Source of the DNA: Phoronis australis
Lineage: Eukaryota > Phoronida > Phoronidae
Reading direction: 5' to 3'
Length of the DNA: 64,000 nt
Assembly: GCA_002633005.1 (NCBI GenBank)
Contig: NMRA01000196.1
Coordinates: 147,581 to 211,580 of the forward strand
The notes under the pieces are model-generated. The model was not told the DNA's origin and did no database searches. It saw nothing but the letters and a program-made list of their open reading frames with translations. Positions 11,214 to 22,201 of this stretch are shown here, in pieces; positions within the stretch are counted from its first letter, which is position 1; every line of letters begins with the position of its first letter. A program made the translations under genes and the position numbers.

Positions 11214-11981
11214 CTAGGTAAACCACAGCGTTTGTACACACCCCGGCCAACCCGCGATCGAGAACGCCCGGAAGGCTATCGAGAACTAGACCTTCCACCA
11301 AAAATGGCAGACGGTAGTCACGTACCCGGTGAGTTTGTCATTTTCTGCTTAAATAGAGGCCATTTGGTACGAATGTTACACACAGAAAAGCGTCAGATCG
11401 GTGTAACCTAATACTAGGCTTTTGCATATTTTTAAAATAAAGAGCTCAGACAGTAATGGCTTTCGGTAAAATGCATTGTGCCTCGTAAAATCGAAAATTT
11501 CTATTTGTTGTTAGCAATTCCAGGGTTCTTAAGAAGAGACGTGTCACGTTTATAGTTTAATCGTCCCTGGTGACACCTTTGTTAGTTATGATTTGTGAAA
11601 CAATTTGAGATATTTACCAATACAAGCAGGTCCTTGTGTGAGACGGCGATCGGGAACGAAGTCGTTTCGTTAATTCTCTATGGCGAGAGTGAACGCAAAA
11701 AAGCGATCGTGAACGTACATTTTTCCCCTGCATTGGCCTGAATTGTCTTTTAATCAACGGTAATATGTCAATAATTTTAGAACAATACGGAGCCTGAATT
11801 AGTTGATGGGTTAAATGACATTCCATCGTTTTTTATTATTTCTAAGTGAGAATTAGTCTAACAAACATAACTGAATGCGTTTGATTTTTTTCAGTTGAAC
11901 TGTAGCCACACGACGAGTCCTTCAGGGTGTTAACGCCTTCGCCTTCAAAAAGAGTAGTACAACTGCTGCATGTCACAATTA

Positions 11982-13702
11982 GGCCATAGTCTATTGGACT
12001 CTAGGAAGCCTAGAAAGTCATTTCTGTGGCCACTTTTTAGGGGAAAGATAATTTTGGTGTTTTTAAGGTCATTAAGTACCATACTTTAAGAATCTAAAAA
12101 GTTCCCATGGTTTGACTCGCACGTTTTCTATTTTTACATTTCTCAAAATTCCAAGCATTGCGCATTTTACATGAAAGAGTCTCAAAATAGGCTTAGAAAT
12201 TCATAAAAAACAGTGCTTGTCACTCACATGTAGGTAAAAACTATTGCCAGTACATTTGAGAGTGAGACCACTATTACTAGAAATTTATTAAGCAAAATAT
12301 TTTTTGTAGTGTGACCTAAACTACACATTATTTACCATAAATGACACCTTTTCAAATTTAGAATAGGTAGGCCTATTTACAATTGAATGTTTGGAATTGG
12401 GATAGGTTTTCAACTTTTCTTTTGTTTGTGAAGTTCCCGTGTGATGAAATTTGATTTGTGGAAAATGGTTCATTGTGGTGGCAAGACATATACGGTTTAT
12501 TTCTTTGAGTACTGTTAAATGTACATGTACATGTAACCGACAGTGACAATCTCCTTAATTTTCTAGTCCGCAATATTATTTCCATCACCAGCTTGGTCTC
12601 TTTTTCTTTTTTAAGAGCTCTTTCAATCTTTGTTACATCTGTTAAGTGTATGTAACACTGCTTGTGATAAAAGCATGCGCGCAACAAGCCTAAAAATGGG
12701 GGGCTCGAATTTTTGAGAATGTGTACATTTATAAAGATTCGCGGGGTACTTCAGAGCTAAAAATTATGCGTTCGCTGAATTTTGTTAGTTCCTGCCTTTT
12801 TAGTGAACTTTTGTCTCGTTTTCTACTGTTTCGGAGTTTTTGTTTCTCCGAGGCTGACATTTTCACTTTACCAAATGGGGGAGGCTCTTTCAAGCCACAG
12901 AGCCCCTCACCCCTGGGTGTGCGCATGACAAGAGCTCTGTTTTTTTCCCAAAAACTTCAAAACTTATCAGCAATGATACTTCTCTTGCACTCAATGTTCA
13001 TACGTTTGTTTGCAGTAGCCTTGCACAAGGTAATATCTGAAAATTCCAGCTTAAAAACCTGACACATGAATGCTTCAAGGGGTAGACATCTTGCAGTCTA
13101 TTGTGAAGCCGAGCACTCGTTCAATAATTCATGGTTTCAGCAGAGTCTTAGCTGTCCCAAAACTGCTCTTTGCGAAACAGGAATGTGCCAAGAGTTGTTT
13201 CAACTTTCAGTCCGATGACACTCGTGGCCACTTGATTTGGTTTTCCACAATTCCTAACTGCTGTCAGCTGGTTTTTGAGCCTTGGTCCTTGGTAATTGCC
13301 TATTACTTGCACACCCATCCAAGAATTGATACTATCCAATGTAGTCAGTAGCAGTAAACAAGTTAACTAAGCCAGCAGGATAACATCAGCCGACTGTCCT
13401 CTAATGAATGTTTTCATGCCAAGCAGACGACTTTTGAAGGGGAAAAGTATGGACACAACATTTTTCTGAAAGTTGATTGGTTGTGTGAAACATTTTGCAC
13501 TGACACCCGTTGGCTAACACATTAATTGAGGTTATATTTTTCCAACTTTTAAATTGAAATTCTAACTAAGCGTGCTAGTGTATTCTTGGGAACTTCTTTG
13601 AAATTGACTTTTGAACATCTGTAGATGGGTTTAATGCAAAGTTCCCGTTGCCCCCAGAAAGTGGCCACAGAGGTGAAAGATAGGAGAGCTGGGACTATGG
13701 CC
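11982..13702. mobile_element. Non-autonomous DNA transposon, GGCCATAGTC termini
   Basis: The left end starts GGCCATAGTC and the right end closes with GACTATGGCC. Just inside both ends lies a 'gtggccac' block. The left subterminal region also contains 'ataattttggtgttttt' and 'aatctaaaaagttcc', which are shared with the left end of the element at 54965. It carries no transposase and is interrupted by a fragment of the 2-kb repeat at 12680-12935. It lies inside the 11.2-16.0 kb element, so it inserted after that element. Confidence 0.65.
12680..12935 (+). repeat. Fragment of the 2-kb interspersed repeat, copy C
   Basis: The stretch parallels 8890-9130 and 42450-42680: 'caagcctaaaaatgggggg', 'gaatttttg-gaatgt', 'cagagct', a 'cttcctg'-like word, 'tcggagtt', 'ctgaggc' and a G-rich run. 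It is nested within the 11982-13702 transposon and more diverged than copies A and B are from each other. Confidence 0.65.
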
Positions 13703-15500
13703 AAAACGGAGTATGTGTGTGTGTTGTGGAGCCTCGTTCAGGAACTAAGAAATCGACTTAGTATGACCGCATGGCAATTTAATACAGTGACTCTACAACA
13801 AAGCAAGACCTTTACCAGCCCTGTGACTGACGCGTTGCATGCTTCAAGAGTTTTTTCACCAATTTATTAAAACACAGCATGAAGCATCGTGCTCTGGAAC
13901 CAGGTCGATTCAGTGTCCTACATGTATCTGTGACCAACGTTGCACGGAAAGAGTGAGCCTGATATGAGGCGACACTGCGTCACAGCACGAGGACACTCCT
14001 TTTTGGGGTGAATATGGCATGCAATGCAAACAGTATGCCCCCTTCTACAGGCATAGCAAGCAGAAACGTCATGAATGAAATCATTAAGTCCAGTGCTGAA
14101 GGTTGTTAAGTCATTTTAGTTTTTTCAGATTTACAAAGTCTGTGGTTGGTAGTTGTCTGATCTGATAATATTTTGGCGTTTTGTTTTGAACCTTTTTTAC
14201 TCAAGTTTCTTTCTATATTTGTGTTATTTCAAAAAGATCTTTAACAGAACCAGTACATTTTTGTAGGGTTTAGGTAGATTTAAATGGCCATACTAAGTGT
14301 CATTGGGTAATACTTACATGTACATACAATTGTTCTAACCAATAAGTATTTTAAATGAAAATATATGTCTGTGATTATTGTAGAAATTGCTTTTATATTG
14401 TTGTTGATTTCCTGTGAGAGACTGTTATACTATCAATCAGTCTTAAATACATGTACATAGTTTATGATTCAGTGATGATTTAGTCTAATACATTCCAAAA
14501 GTAATTCGTTGGAAATGTTCAATGGATTTGTTTTGTCGATTTCCCTATAAATAAATCTATATATTTTTGTAAGACCAATTTTGAAGTGCGTGTGATAAAA
14601 GATTAATATTATAACAGAAATGCTATATTATTGTTGATTTCCTGTATAAATCACTACATGGTATAGTTGAAGTGACGTTAATGACAACATGTTGTCAATC
14701 TTTTTCAACGTCACATTAAACTCGAGATCATGAACTGATGATGCGGGTGAACTTAAGACCAATACTACAGAACAAAAGAGTCAAACGCAACGTACATTCA
14801 AGCCACACGGTGCCACAAGTCAATCTGTTCATCTCTGTATCGATGTTATCAGTAAAACATCAAGTAAAACCCCACCCGTTTTATCAGCACATCAGTTTAC
14901 ACAACTTCTGGCCAATTTTTGATCCCAGACGTTAAATGAGTGGGAATCTTTGAATCATCTCGTTAAGTGTTTACCGCACTCCCCTCTCTCCCCATGGACA
15001 AGCTCATCATCATTCTTTGACTTCACTGCCTGGCTATTTTTTTTCCTTTTGCTGTCGCAATTCCACAACAAGATTCTACACTCGCTTTCATCTCGGTGCT
15101 GCAACAATTTGTTTACCAATGGCTGACAGGCCACATGGAACAACTGCTGGGTGAGTCTTCAGTTTAGAAACCCTTGTTCTCAGTGGTTTGGTCTAAAAGT
15201 AGATGCCTGGCCTGTACTTTTCAAAACCCTGGTCGAGTGTACCTTCACATCGTGGGTAACATGTTCGTTAAAGCTCGCCTCACATCAACAATGAACTTGT
15301 TTCCTGAAATGAGAATAAATTCGTTTGTGAAACTAAAATTATGCATGATGCACATGTAGTGCTCATGGCAATTTAATGGAAAAATGCTAGGTTGTTGTTC
15401 AATTTGATATGAAAGTAACGCAGTAACGACAAAATGTGATTAATTCATTGCACCACACTTATTTTGTAACCTTTTCCCCGTTTTTTAAGTAAAAAGTTCA
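13703..15500. other. Interior of the 4.8-kb element, no gene
   Basis: Short frames only, AT-rich, with no recognisable transposase. A few short repeated words occur (for example 'ttgttgatttcctgt' near 14400 and 14630). Confidence 0.4.
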
Positions 15501-16018
15501 TTGTTCGACACACCACAATGCGTTCCCGATCGCATAAACAAACAGAAATTTGCCTTCCCGATCGCTTATCGTTGCGTTCTCGATCGCATCTTTCAACAAA
15601 AAAGCGTCGAAAAATCAGAGATCTTGACAAAACTACAAGAACAAGCGTTGCGTTATATTTTCACACGTCATTTCTTCATAACTCCATGGTCAATTTATTG
15701 ATTTAGTGCCAAAAATAACGGCAATTTGCCAAAATGATATACAAGTCACCTTCGGCTTAGCGATGCCTCGGTCAAAGTAACTTTTCTCCTATAATTGGGA
15801 GAGGCGCTAGCCTAAACCTCTACCTGCCCTTCCTAAATGTGTTACGCCTTGAAGTCATGTCTCTCTCTGTTTTCACATTGGAAGTAAAAGCAACGGAAAT
15901 TCATCAAGTTTACTCACCTTGCCTGGCTTCGCTTTTCGCGTCAAATTTCGTTCTCGCTCGCTTTCCGGTCGTTCTCGATCGCGGGTTGGCCGGGGAGGTA
16001 CACAAACGCGCTGGTGAA

Positions 16019-16717
16019 CCCATACTCGAAACCCTAAAACTTTGTGACGAAAAAGTTTGAACAGGGTTTGTGAAGAAGGGATAGAACAAGTGTTTCTCGA
16101 TCTCTGGTCCCATCCTAACCACGTGACTGATTTATCTCTTGCTGACAGATACAGTGGGACAGCGTTACAACAAAACCTGTTGATAACGTTCATTCGGTTA
16201 TAACGTACAAATATGCAAGTCCCAACTTTTCTCTAGTACATAGACACCTTTTCTTTCAACGAAACCGGATTCATCGTTCACGTACCAGCTGCTATATCCC
16301 AGTGGGCATCTGTAAAAGATCGACCGTGGTCTCAACTGATCAGAAAGTGTCACTTTTTGGCAATCTGAGACATTTGAACTCAGACCAAATCATGGCAGTA
16401 ATTGATCTAGATTAAGCATTCGCTTCCTTGACGGTTTTATTGGTTTCTCGGCCACACGTGTGATTACTTCATATGTCATCAATACAAATAACAGTTTCCT
16501 CCCCAAGTTTAGTGTTACAAACTAAAAAATACAATGTAAAGAATATAATGTATAGAATATAATGTAAAGAATACAATGGTGATCAGATCAACAAATTTCG
16601 TTACCAATGATCAAATTTCTTGAATACAGACCTTCGTAAAATACGAATGTTTTTGCTTGTTTTGATAAAAGCACGATTTTCCCAAGGACTGAAATCTGCG
16701 TCACTTAAAAAAAAAAC
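16019..16717. other. Spacer with a short AT-rich tandem repeat
   Basis: At about 16531-16577 a short unit of the type 'aatgta-agaata' recurs three to four times. Nothing else is recognisable. Confidence 0.45.
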
Positions 16718-17103
16718 AATTGCAGGCGGTCTGATACACGTTGTATCAGACGTGCGCAGGCCTCGCATGTGGGCCCATTGCACTGATCACCTGGAAATAT
16801 TTTTGTGCTTTATTGATATATGGTTAAAACCGAGCTGAGGAGCTAGAAACCTGGCTCAAGGGTTTAGCAGTGTGACCTGGTGGGACTTGAACCCATGACC
16901 TCGAGTAAAGAAAGCGGGCACTTATCAACCAGGCCACACTGCCTCGCCTTTTTTGATTTCTGACGGGCCTTTTCTCAGAGTGAAAGTATTTTTAACGGAT
17001 TATTAAGTGCTAAACGTGGCACTTTTCTTCATTTTAAATCAGGTTTCTACGGTACCTCGAATATCCAACAGTATTCTGTAGTTGAAATGTTTGGGGGTTT
17101 CTG
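16718..17103 (-). repeat. 386-bp repeat with tRNA-like core, copy 1
   Basis: Matches 17756-18141 along its whole length with few substitutions and no length change. It holds a short perfect palindrome near 16730 (arms GTCTGATACA and TGTATCAGAC around CGT). At 16870-16939, on the minus strand, is a tRNA-like stretch with box-B-like GGGTTCAAGTCCC and complementary ends (GTGTGGCCTGG paired with CCAGGTCACAC). The best reading is a tRNA-derived SINE or composite MITE. Two direct copies around 652 bp could also be the terminal repeats of a very small element. Confidence 0.75.
16870..16939 (-). tRNA. tRNA-like pseudogene inside repeat copy 1
   Basis: Box A (TGGCCTGGTTGATAAG) and box B (GGGTTCAAGTCCC) are both recognisable, and the ends pair over about 11 bases. 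The acceptor stem is too long for a normal tRNA and no convincing anticodon arm forms. It is most likely a tRNA-derived repeat, not a working tRNA gene. Confidence 0.35.
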
Positions 17104-17755
17104 CGTCACTTACACAGACATGACTTTGGCTCACGAAATTTATACAGACTGCCACTTTATCTACAATTTTTATTAAGTGTACTAGACGGACGATTTGACA
17201 GTAGTGAAGAATTTCAGACTTCTCTGGAGACATTCAAAATTTCAGCAAATCCTTACGTAAATGTACCAATCCTCTTCGTCGACCAAAATTGTACTGTATT
17301 GCATTTTTAAGACTGCATCTTTAGTTACGAAGTGTGTATGCTTAAAGGTGTCCGCGTGTTTAACGAGGTTTCATTTACCTGCTATTTACATTTTTGAATA
17401 ATTATGTGACCAAGTCTTTCCTGCTTCTTAACTGCACGGCTTGAAAGTCTAGAATGACATTATTCTGTCACCGTGGGCTCTGACTGAATTTGTTCCAGAT
17501 AGCAATGTCAAATGAGTTCCGGGTATATTGATGATACTAATCACCAATGAAACATTTTATCGTTTTTTTGTGATATTTTTATTGATATACATTTTGGGAA
17601 TTTCTACCGGCGCTCAACCGGAACAAAATTTCAACAGCCCAACACCGAGTGTTTTTCAATTACAAACTATTTTGGTGTCATTTATCACATCGAATTGTTT
17701 TTGTCGTCCCTCGAATGCTAGCCTAATTTTGGGCGTCTTTTTTAATAATTGAAAT
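17104..17755. other. Spacer between the two 386-bp repeats
   Basis: No coding or repeat feature recognised. It lacks an obvious primer-binding site after copy 1 or purine tract before copy 2, which argues against a miniature LTR element. Confidence 0.4.
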
Positions 17756-18141
17756 AATTGCAGCCGGTCTGACACACGTTGTACCAGACATGCGCAGGCC
17801 TCACATGTGGGCCCATTGCACTGATCACCTGGAAATATTTTTATGCTTTATTAATATATGGTTAAAACCGAGCTGAAGAGCTAGAAACCTGGCTCCAGGG
17901 TTTAGCCTTGTGACCTGGTGGGACTTGAACCCACGACCTCGAGTAAAGAAAGCGGGCACTTATCAACCAGGCCACACTGCCTCGCCTTTTTTGATTTCTG
18001 ACGGACCTTTTCTCAGAGTGAAAGTATTTTTAACGGATTATTAAGTGCTAAACGTGGCACTTTTCTTCATTTTAAATCAGGTTTCTACGGTACCTCGAAT
18101 ATCCAACAGTATTCTGTAGTTGAAATGTTTGGGGGTTTCTG
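17756..18141 (-). repeat. 386-bp repeat with tRNA-like core, copy 2
   Basis: Second copy of the repeat at 16718-17103, in the same orientation. The tRNA-like core is at 17908-17977 and box B keeps GGGTTCAAGTCCC. Substitutions are scattered and partly at CpG sites, as in old methylated repeats. Confidence 0.75.
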
Positions 18142-18579
18142 GAGGATTAACGCCAGAGTGTACATTCACATGTATTTCGTCTGTAACAGGCTATCTAGTA
18201 ATCAGTGGCATTTACTGAATAATATGGAATTGTTTTTTTGTTGCCTTGAATGTTTGAGTTTTTTGAAGGGACCTTTTCAGAGTGCAATTTGTCTTATTTG
18301 GGTCATTCTGTATTCAGTGCGGCATGATACATGTAGTTAATTTTAAATCAGTTCTGACAGGTACACTGAAAAACAGATCTACAGATCGAATCTCGACGTT
18401 GGCCCCTGAGGATGGTCCCACTCGTCACACCCATAATGCACAGACCGACAGACATTCAATACTGGATATGCCTGTAGCCAAATGTTGGTATGCTAAGTGG
18501 TTTACGCTTCCGGTCTTTATCTTTGACCGACATTATTTCAGATTTTAACTACTAGTCCACGAGAGCACCAACCATGAGC
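18142..18579. other. No gene recognised
   Basis: No exon, repeat or element end that I can support. Confidence 0.4.
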
Positions 18580-18905
18580 GGCAAGGTGGGGGTCAGCCGA
18601 TTTTCACCAAATTTGGCACATATGTAGTCCTATGGGATCTATAAACAGCGGTAAAATATTTCCTCAAAATATTATGTTTTTCTANCAGAAACAATTCTGT
18701 TTGAAACAGAAACTGGAGTAGAAAATATGGTCAAAAATGACTCACTCCACACCAAGAAATTGCCTCATTTTGCCCCCAAGAACACTTCCCTTGTATCTCC
18801 TAAACCACCAAACTTTGTGGTGTCATACTTCACCCAATTTCTCTCATTCCTAATGTGATTGATCAGACTAAACATAGATCTGAATGACTGACCCCCCACC
18901 TTGCC
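18580..18905. mobile_element. MITE with GGCAAGGTGGGGGTCAG inverted ends
   Basis: The left end reads GGCAAGGTGGGGGTCAG and the right end reads its reverse complement with one extra C. The element is 326 bp with no coding capacity and has one ambiguous base inside. No clear target duplication flanks it, so the superfamily is undetermined. Confidence 0.65.
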
Positions 18906-19760
18906 TCTTGTTGGCTGTACAGTGGTCGGTGGATCCGTGGACTGATACTTAACTTCCTTTGATAGGCAAGTCAAATGTCTACTATGCCGTGTAAGAGTCT
19001 TTCACGCATTACTTCAGCATATCGTGCGGCACGGGATGCCTGGGTGCCAAGCGTGCAGTTTTAAGCAATCATTATCTAGAATACCTGCCGAATACCAAGC
19101 CTACCTATGTACAGTGTACAAAAGTTTTTGCAGTTTAACCCACGTCTCTGAAAGGAGAGGTGGATACTGTGGGTTACGCTGCACTTTACTTTCACCAATT
19201 TAGAACGCAGGAAGAATTTGGTCAATCGAAAGGTGTCGCTAAAATATGATCACTTCATAACTTTCAGCCATGATTGTGCTTACCATATTCTATTATTATT
19301 TTGTATTTTTATAAAGTGTGCGGGGATTCCACGGAACCATCAATACATGCGGCGGCAGGTGACTGGGTAACACTGCTGACAATCACTACGGCGGCCATTT
19401 TATGTGGTGGTGCACCACCAAAAATAAAATTAAACTAAGCATTCATATTAAGTTCAGTGAAATAGAAAAATATTTATTGTTGCGATCGAGTTTTATTTAA
19501 GCATATGTTTCGGCTGAACGAAAATGTGTTCAAACCCGTTTAACGAAGATTTTTTTAAGTGAAGAGGCAATAATGTGTATAAAATATTAGGCGTTTTCCC
19601 TCGTTCTATCGCCATTTCTCAAAGATAGGCAGGTCAGCACGTAAGTCAGCACAGAAATGTTGCTTGTTTTTTTCTGCCCTAGTTCTTCCATCGCTGCTCT
19701 GAGATGAATAAGGAGGTCGGAAACTACAGTACATGTATATTACATTTTCAATCTTTCTTG
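18906..19760. other. No gene recognised
   Basis: AT-rich sequence without supported features. Confidence 0.4.
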
Positions 19761-19762
19761 TG

Positions 19763-19930
19763 TAGGCGCACACATTTTCTATGTTTTATTGTGTAAGGGC
19801 AATATTTTCCATGTTTTATTGTGTAGTCGTGCTCATTTTCCGTCTTTTATTGTGTAGGGGAACTCATTTTCAGGGTGTAGACGCATTCATTTTCCATTTT
19901 TTATTGTGCGAGCGCATTTATTCTCGACGC
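19763..19930. repeat. Minisatellite, 33-38 bp unit, about five copies
   Basis: Units share 'tgtgtaggcgcacacatttt' and 'catgttttattg' type words and degenerate gradually. The open frame running through it is a consequence of the repeat and encodes only repeats such as MFYCVRAIFS. Confidence 0.75.
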
Positions 19931-21215
19931 AACAACAATTTGGAATTTCCAACTGGAAAAATACATTTTCAAATATGAAATAACTAAATTTTGCGTAGTA
20001 CATGAATTTTACAGCCTATCAAGCCACGGAGACAAACTTAATTTTAATTTAATTACGCCTGTACTCTTTTTTTTTCAACGTTTCATTGTCGCAGTGTAGT
20101 CATTCAATTTTTTAAACAATATGTATTTGTGTAATTCAAAATGTTTCATTCGAGAACAAACAAAGTGTTATAGATGTAAGTTGCGCACATAATTATTTTG
20201 TACGAAGGAAAGCGTAAATTCGGCCCCATCAGATTGTAAACCCTATGATCGTTGACTTAGGGAACTAGTCCCAATTGACGTTGATCGCACGTAACATTGC
20301 TTGTAGAAGCAAAATATATACAGAAGAAATGAATGAGAAGATTCGATATTCTGATTAAAATTGGTAGGACACCACCGCTTCCTTGTTTTCTTGCTCTTCG
20401 GTATTGTTGAACTTTTTAAAGTTAAAACTGCTCGTATTACACGGTAGTTAACTGGGACAAGTCTACCGAGTTTTCAGTTTCTAATGGATGTGACGCTGTT
20501 GAACAGTTATCCGGGACGTGTGTGGATAAGGCGTGGCGTTCTACACAAAGATTATCATTATTTTAAAGTGCTTATCGGCTTCAATTTGCCCAACATACAT
20601 TGTACTTCCTGGATCTCTTGAAAAAGTGGAAAGGAATGCTTTAGGACTCTTGACATTGTTGCAAAGTGTGTAACAGTATGCTGGGAGGTGGAGCATTGTT
20701 ATGTTCATACAGAAAAGAGCCGTCAGGCTCGTGCCGACTTTCTACGGCCACGAAACCATTCAACCCTGAACACTCTCCAGTCCCGGACCTGCAAGAATTA
20801 AGACTTCGAAACAAATGTACCCTGTACTGTATGTCCTGCGTCGAAACTCCGCACAGTCACGCTGTCAGACATTCTTTGCTTCGGGTTATGACATCACGGG
20901 AGGGAATGAACATTCTTCAGCCCATCCTGAATTTAAACTCTAAGAATGGCACCATGAGAAGGCCAGAAAATGACACTGTTTGATATAAAAATAATAAAAC
21001 GCACATAACACAGGCTTTTTATTTCCTCGCAAACAAAATGGGCATCAACATAAAACATTGAATAATAAAATTCAGACTCTCAAAATCCAGAAAAAGACGA
21101 TGAACACCTTCTCATTTGAAGTGAGCTTTTCTCAAATAAATGAGCTTCGAAAGATGGACTTAAATTGAATACTTAATATGCTATTGCCCAGACAACACCA
21201 CACTTGCAAATTCAT
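19931..21215. other. Intergenic stretch with a faint LINE-like relic
   Basis: Around 20700-20760 (+) the translation includes IQKRAVRLVPTFYGHETIQP, which resembles the thumb region that follows the polymerase domain in many non-LTR retrotransposons (QKRAVR). It is too short and decayed to call firmly. Confidence 0.3.
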
Positions 21216-21222
21216 TAATCGG

Positions 21223-21300
21223 TCTATCCTATATATATAGAGGATATACCACTCAAAAGAATAATATCAGTGGTATGTCCTATATATATATAGGATACGC
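21223..21300. repeat. Imperfect palindrome with TATA-rich arms
   Basis: 'ggatataccact' and 'agtggtatgtcc' face each other across about 16 bases and are flanked by matching 'tcctatatatata' and 'tatatatatagga' tracts. The whole can form a hairpin of about 30 pairs. It may be a tiny MITE or an unstable AT palindrome. Confidence 0.65.
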
Positions 21301-22201
21301 TGACGTAAAACAATCAGTAAACCGGGAAATAAAGTTGAAACCCTTAAAACATAAAATTGGCATCGTGCAGTGAATTTAATCCATTCTTATTGAGATTGAC
21401 TTGCAACCACTCAGTTGATTAGTCGTGGCTGTTAAAGGACCCAGGTAAATTTGACATTTTGGCCACAGTTGCCACTGTTTAGGCGGTTGTAACGGAAAAC
21501 GTAATTTGGTGAACCCCAATTCGCTTTGTAGATTCGCTGAAGTCAAAATCGACATACATGTACAAACTATCAAAATTTTCAACGACAAATAAAATGTAAC
21601 CCCTATTGTTATTTTTGATTATATAAGTAAGTGAAGGGATCAAGAATCAATTGAATTAAAGCTGCATTTTGTCCCAGTTCAGCTGCCGACGTTTTGAATT
21701 GTTAACCGAAACGCTTCGGGGTTTAAAAACAATGCCGCACTCATTAATCTAGAGCTGTGTGAAGTACATGTATGCCGGCAACCGAAACCGCAAGCAATGC
21801 TTACATGCGCAATTTTCAAATCCGCAATGTAAGAGTTTGTCAAATCCAAGAAACTCTTGATCGTCGCAAATAACAGAAACAAATCCAGAACCATATCATA
21901 ACAAGAAATATAATGAGAGTGATTTCAATGAGATTAAAACGTCGAATTTGGTATTCGTTTTTAGCCAAGTAACCGGGGCGAAATATAGCTTTACTAAATT
22001 AAAACCAAGACATAGAAGCAAGTTAAACAAGTTTTATAGAAAACATCATGGTCCTATTTCGAAATAAATAGTAAAAATGTGTAAACCTGATGAGATCACT
22101 GGTTGCTACACAAACGAACCTAAAGGAAAAAATAAATAATCATCTACTGTACAGAATATATTGCGAAACAGGTTGTTGGCCACTATTTGACTCCCTAACG
22201 G
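21301..22201. other. 3' flank of the helical secreted protein gene
   Basis: Downstream of the stop at 22202 on the minus strand. Some of this would be 3' untranslated region; no polyadenylation signal can be singled out with confidence. Confidence 0.3.

Larger units (their letters stand above)
11222..16018. mobile_element. 4.8-kb element with inverted termini and clustered subterminal motifs
   Basis: The left end (about 11232-11275) contains CCCCGGCCAACCCGCGATCG followed by AGAACG. The right end (about 15960-16012) contains its reverse complement, giving inverted termini of roughly 40 bp. The motif GCGATCG-N-GAACG occurs near 11246, 11647 and 11703 in one direction. In the opposite direction it occurs near 15523, 15551, 15573, 15951 and 15970. 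Paired, oppositely oriented subterminal arrays are typical of transposase binding sites. No transposase is visible; the middle is occupied by another transposon (11982-13702) and non-coding DNA. The exact edges and target duplication are not clear. Confidence 0.6.

Noticed and set aside
11934-11955. Possible Kolobok terminus (ttaacgccttcgccttcaaa)
   Set aside because: Only the word CGCCTTCGCCTT is shared; the following bases do not follow the terminal repeat and TTAA is on the wrong side.
15839-16193. Overlapping frames on both strands (one with RDRERPESERERN)
   Set aside because: The apparent charge-rich protein is the translated subterminal motif array of the 4.8-kb element.
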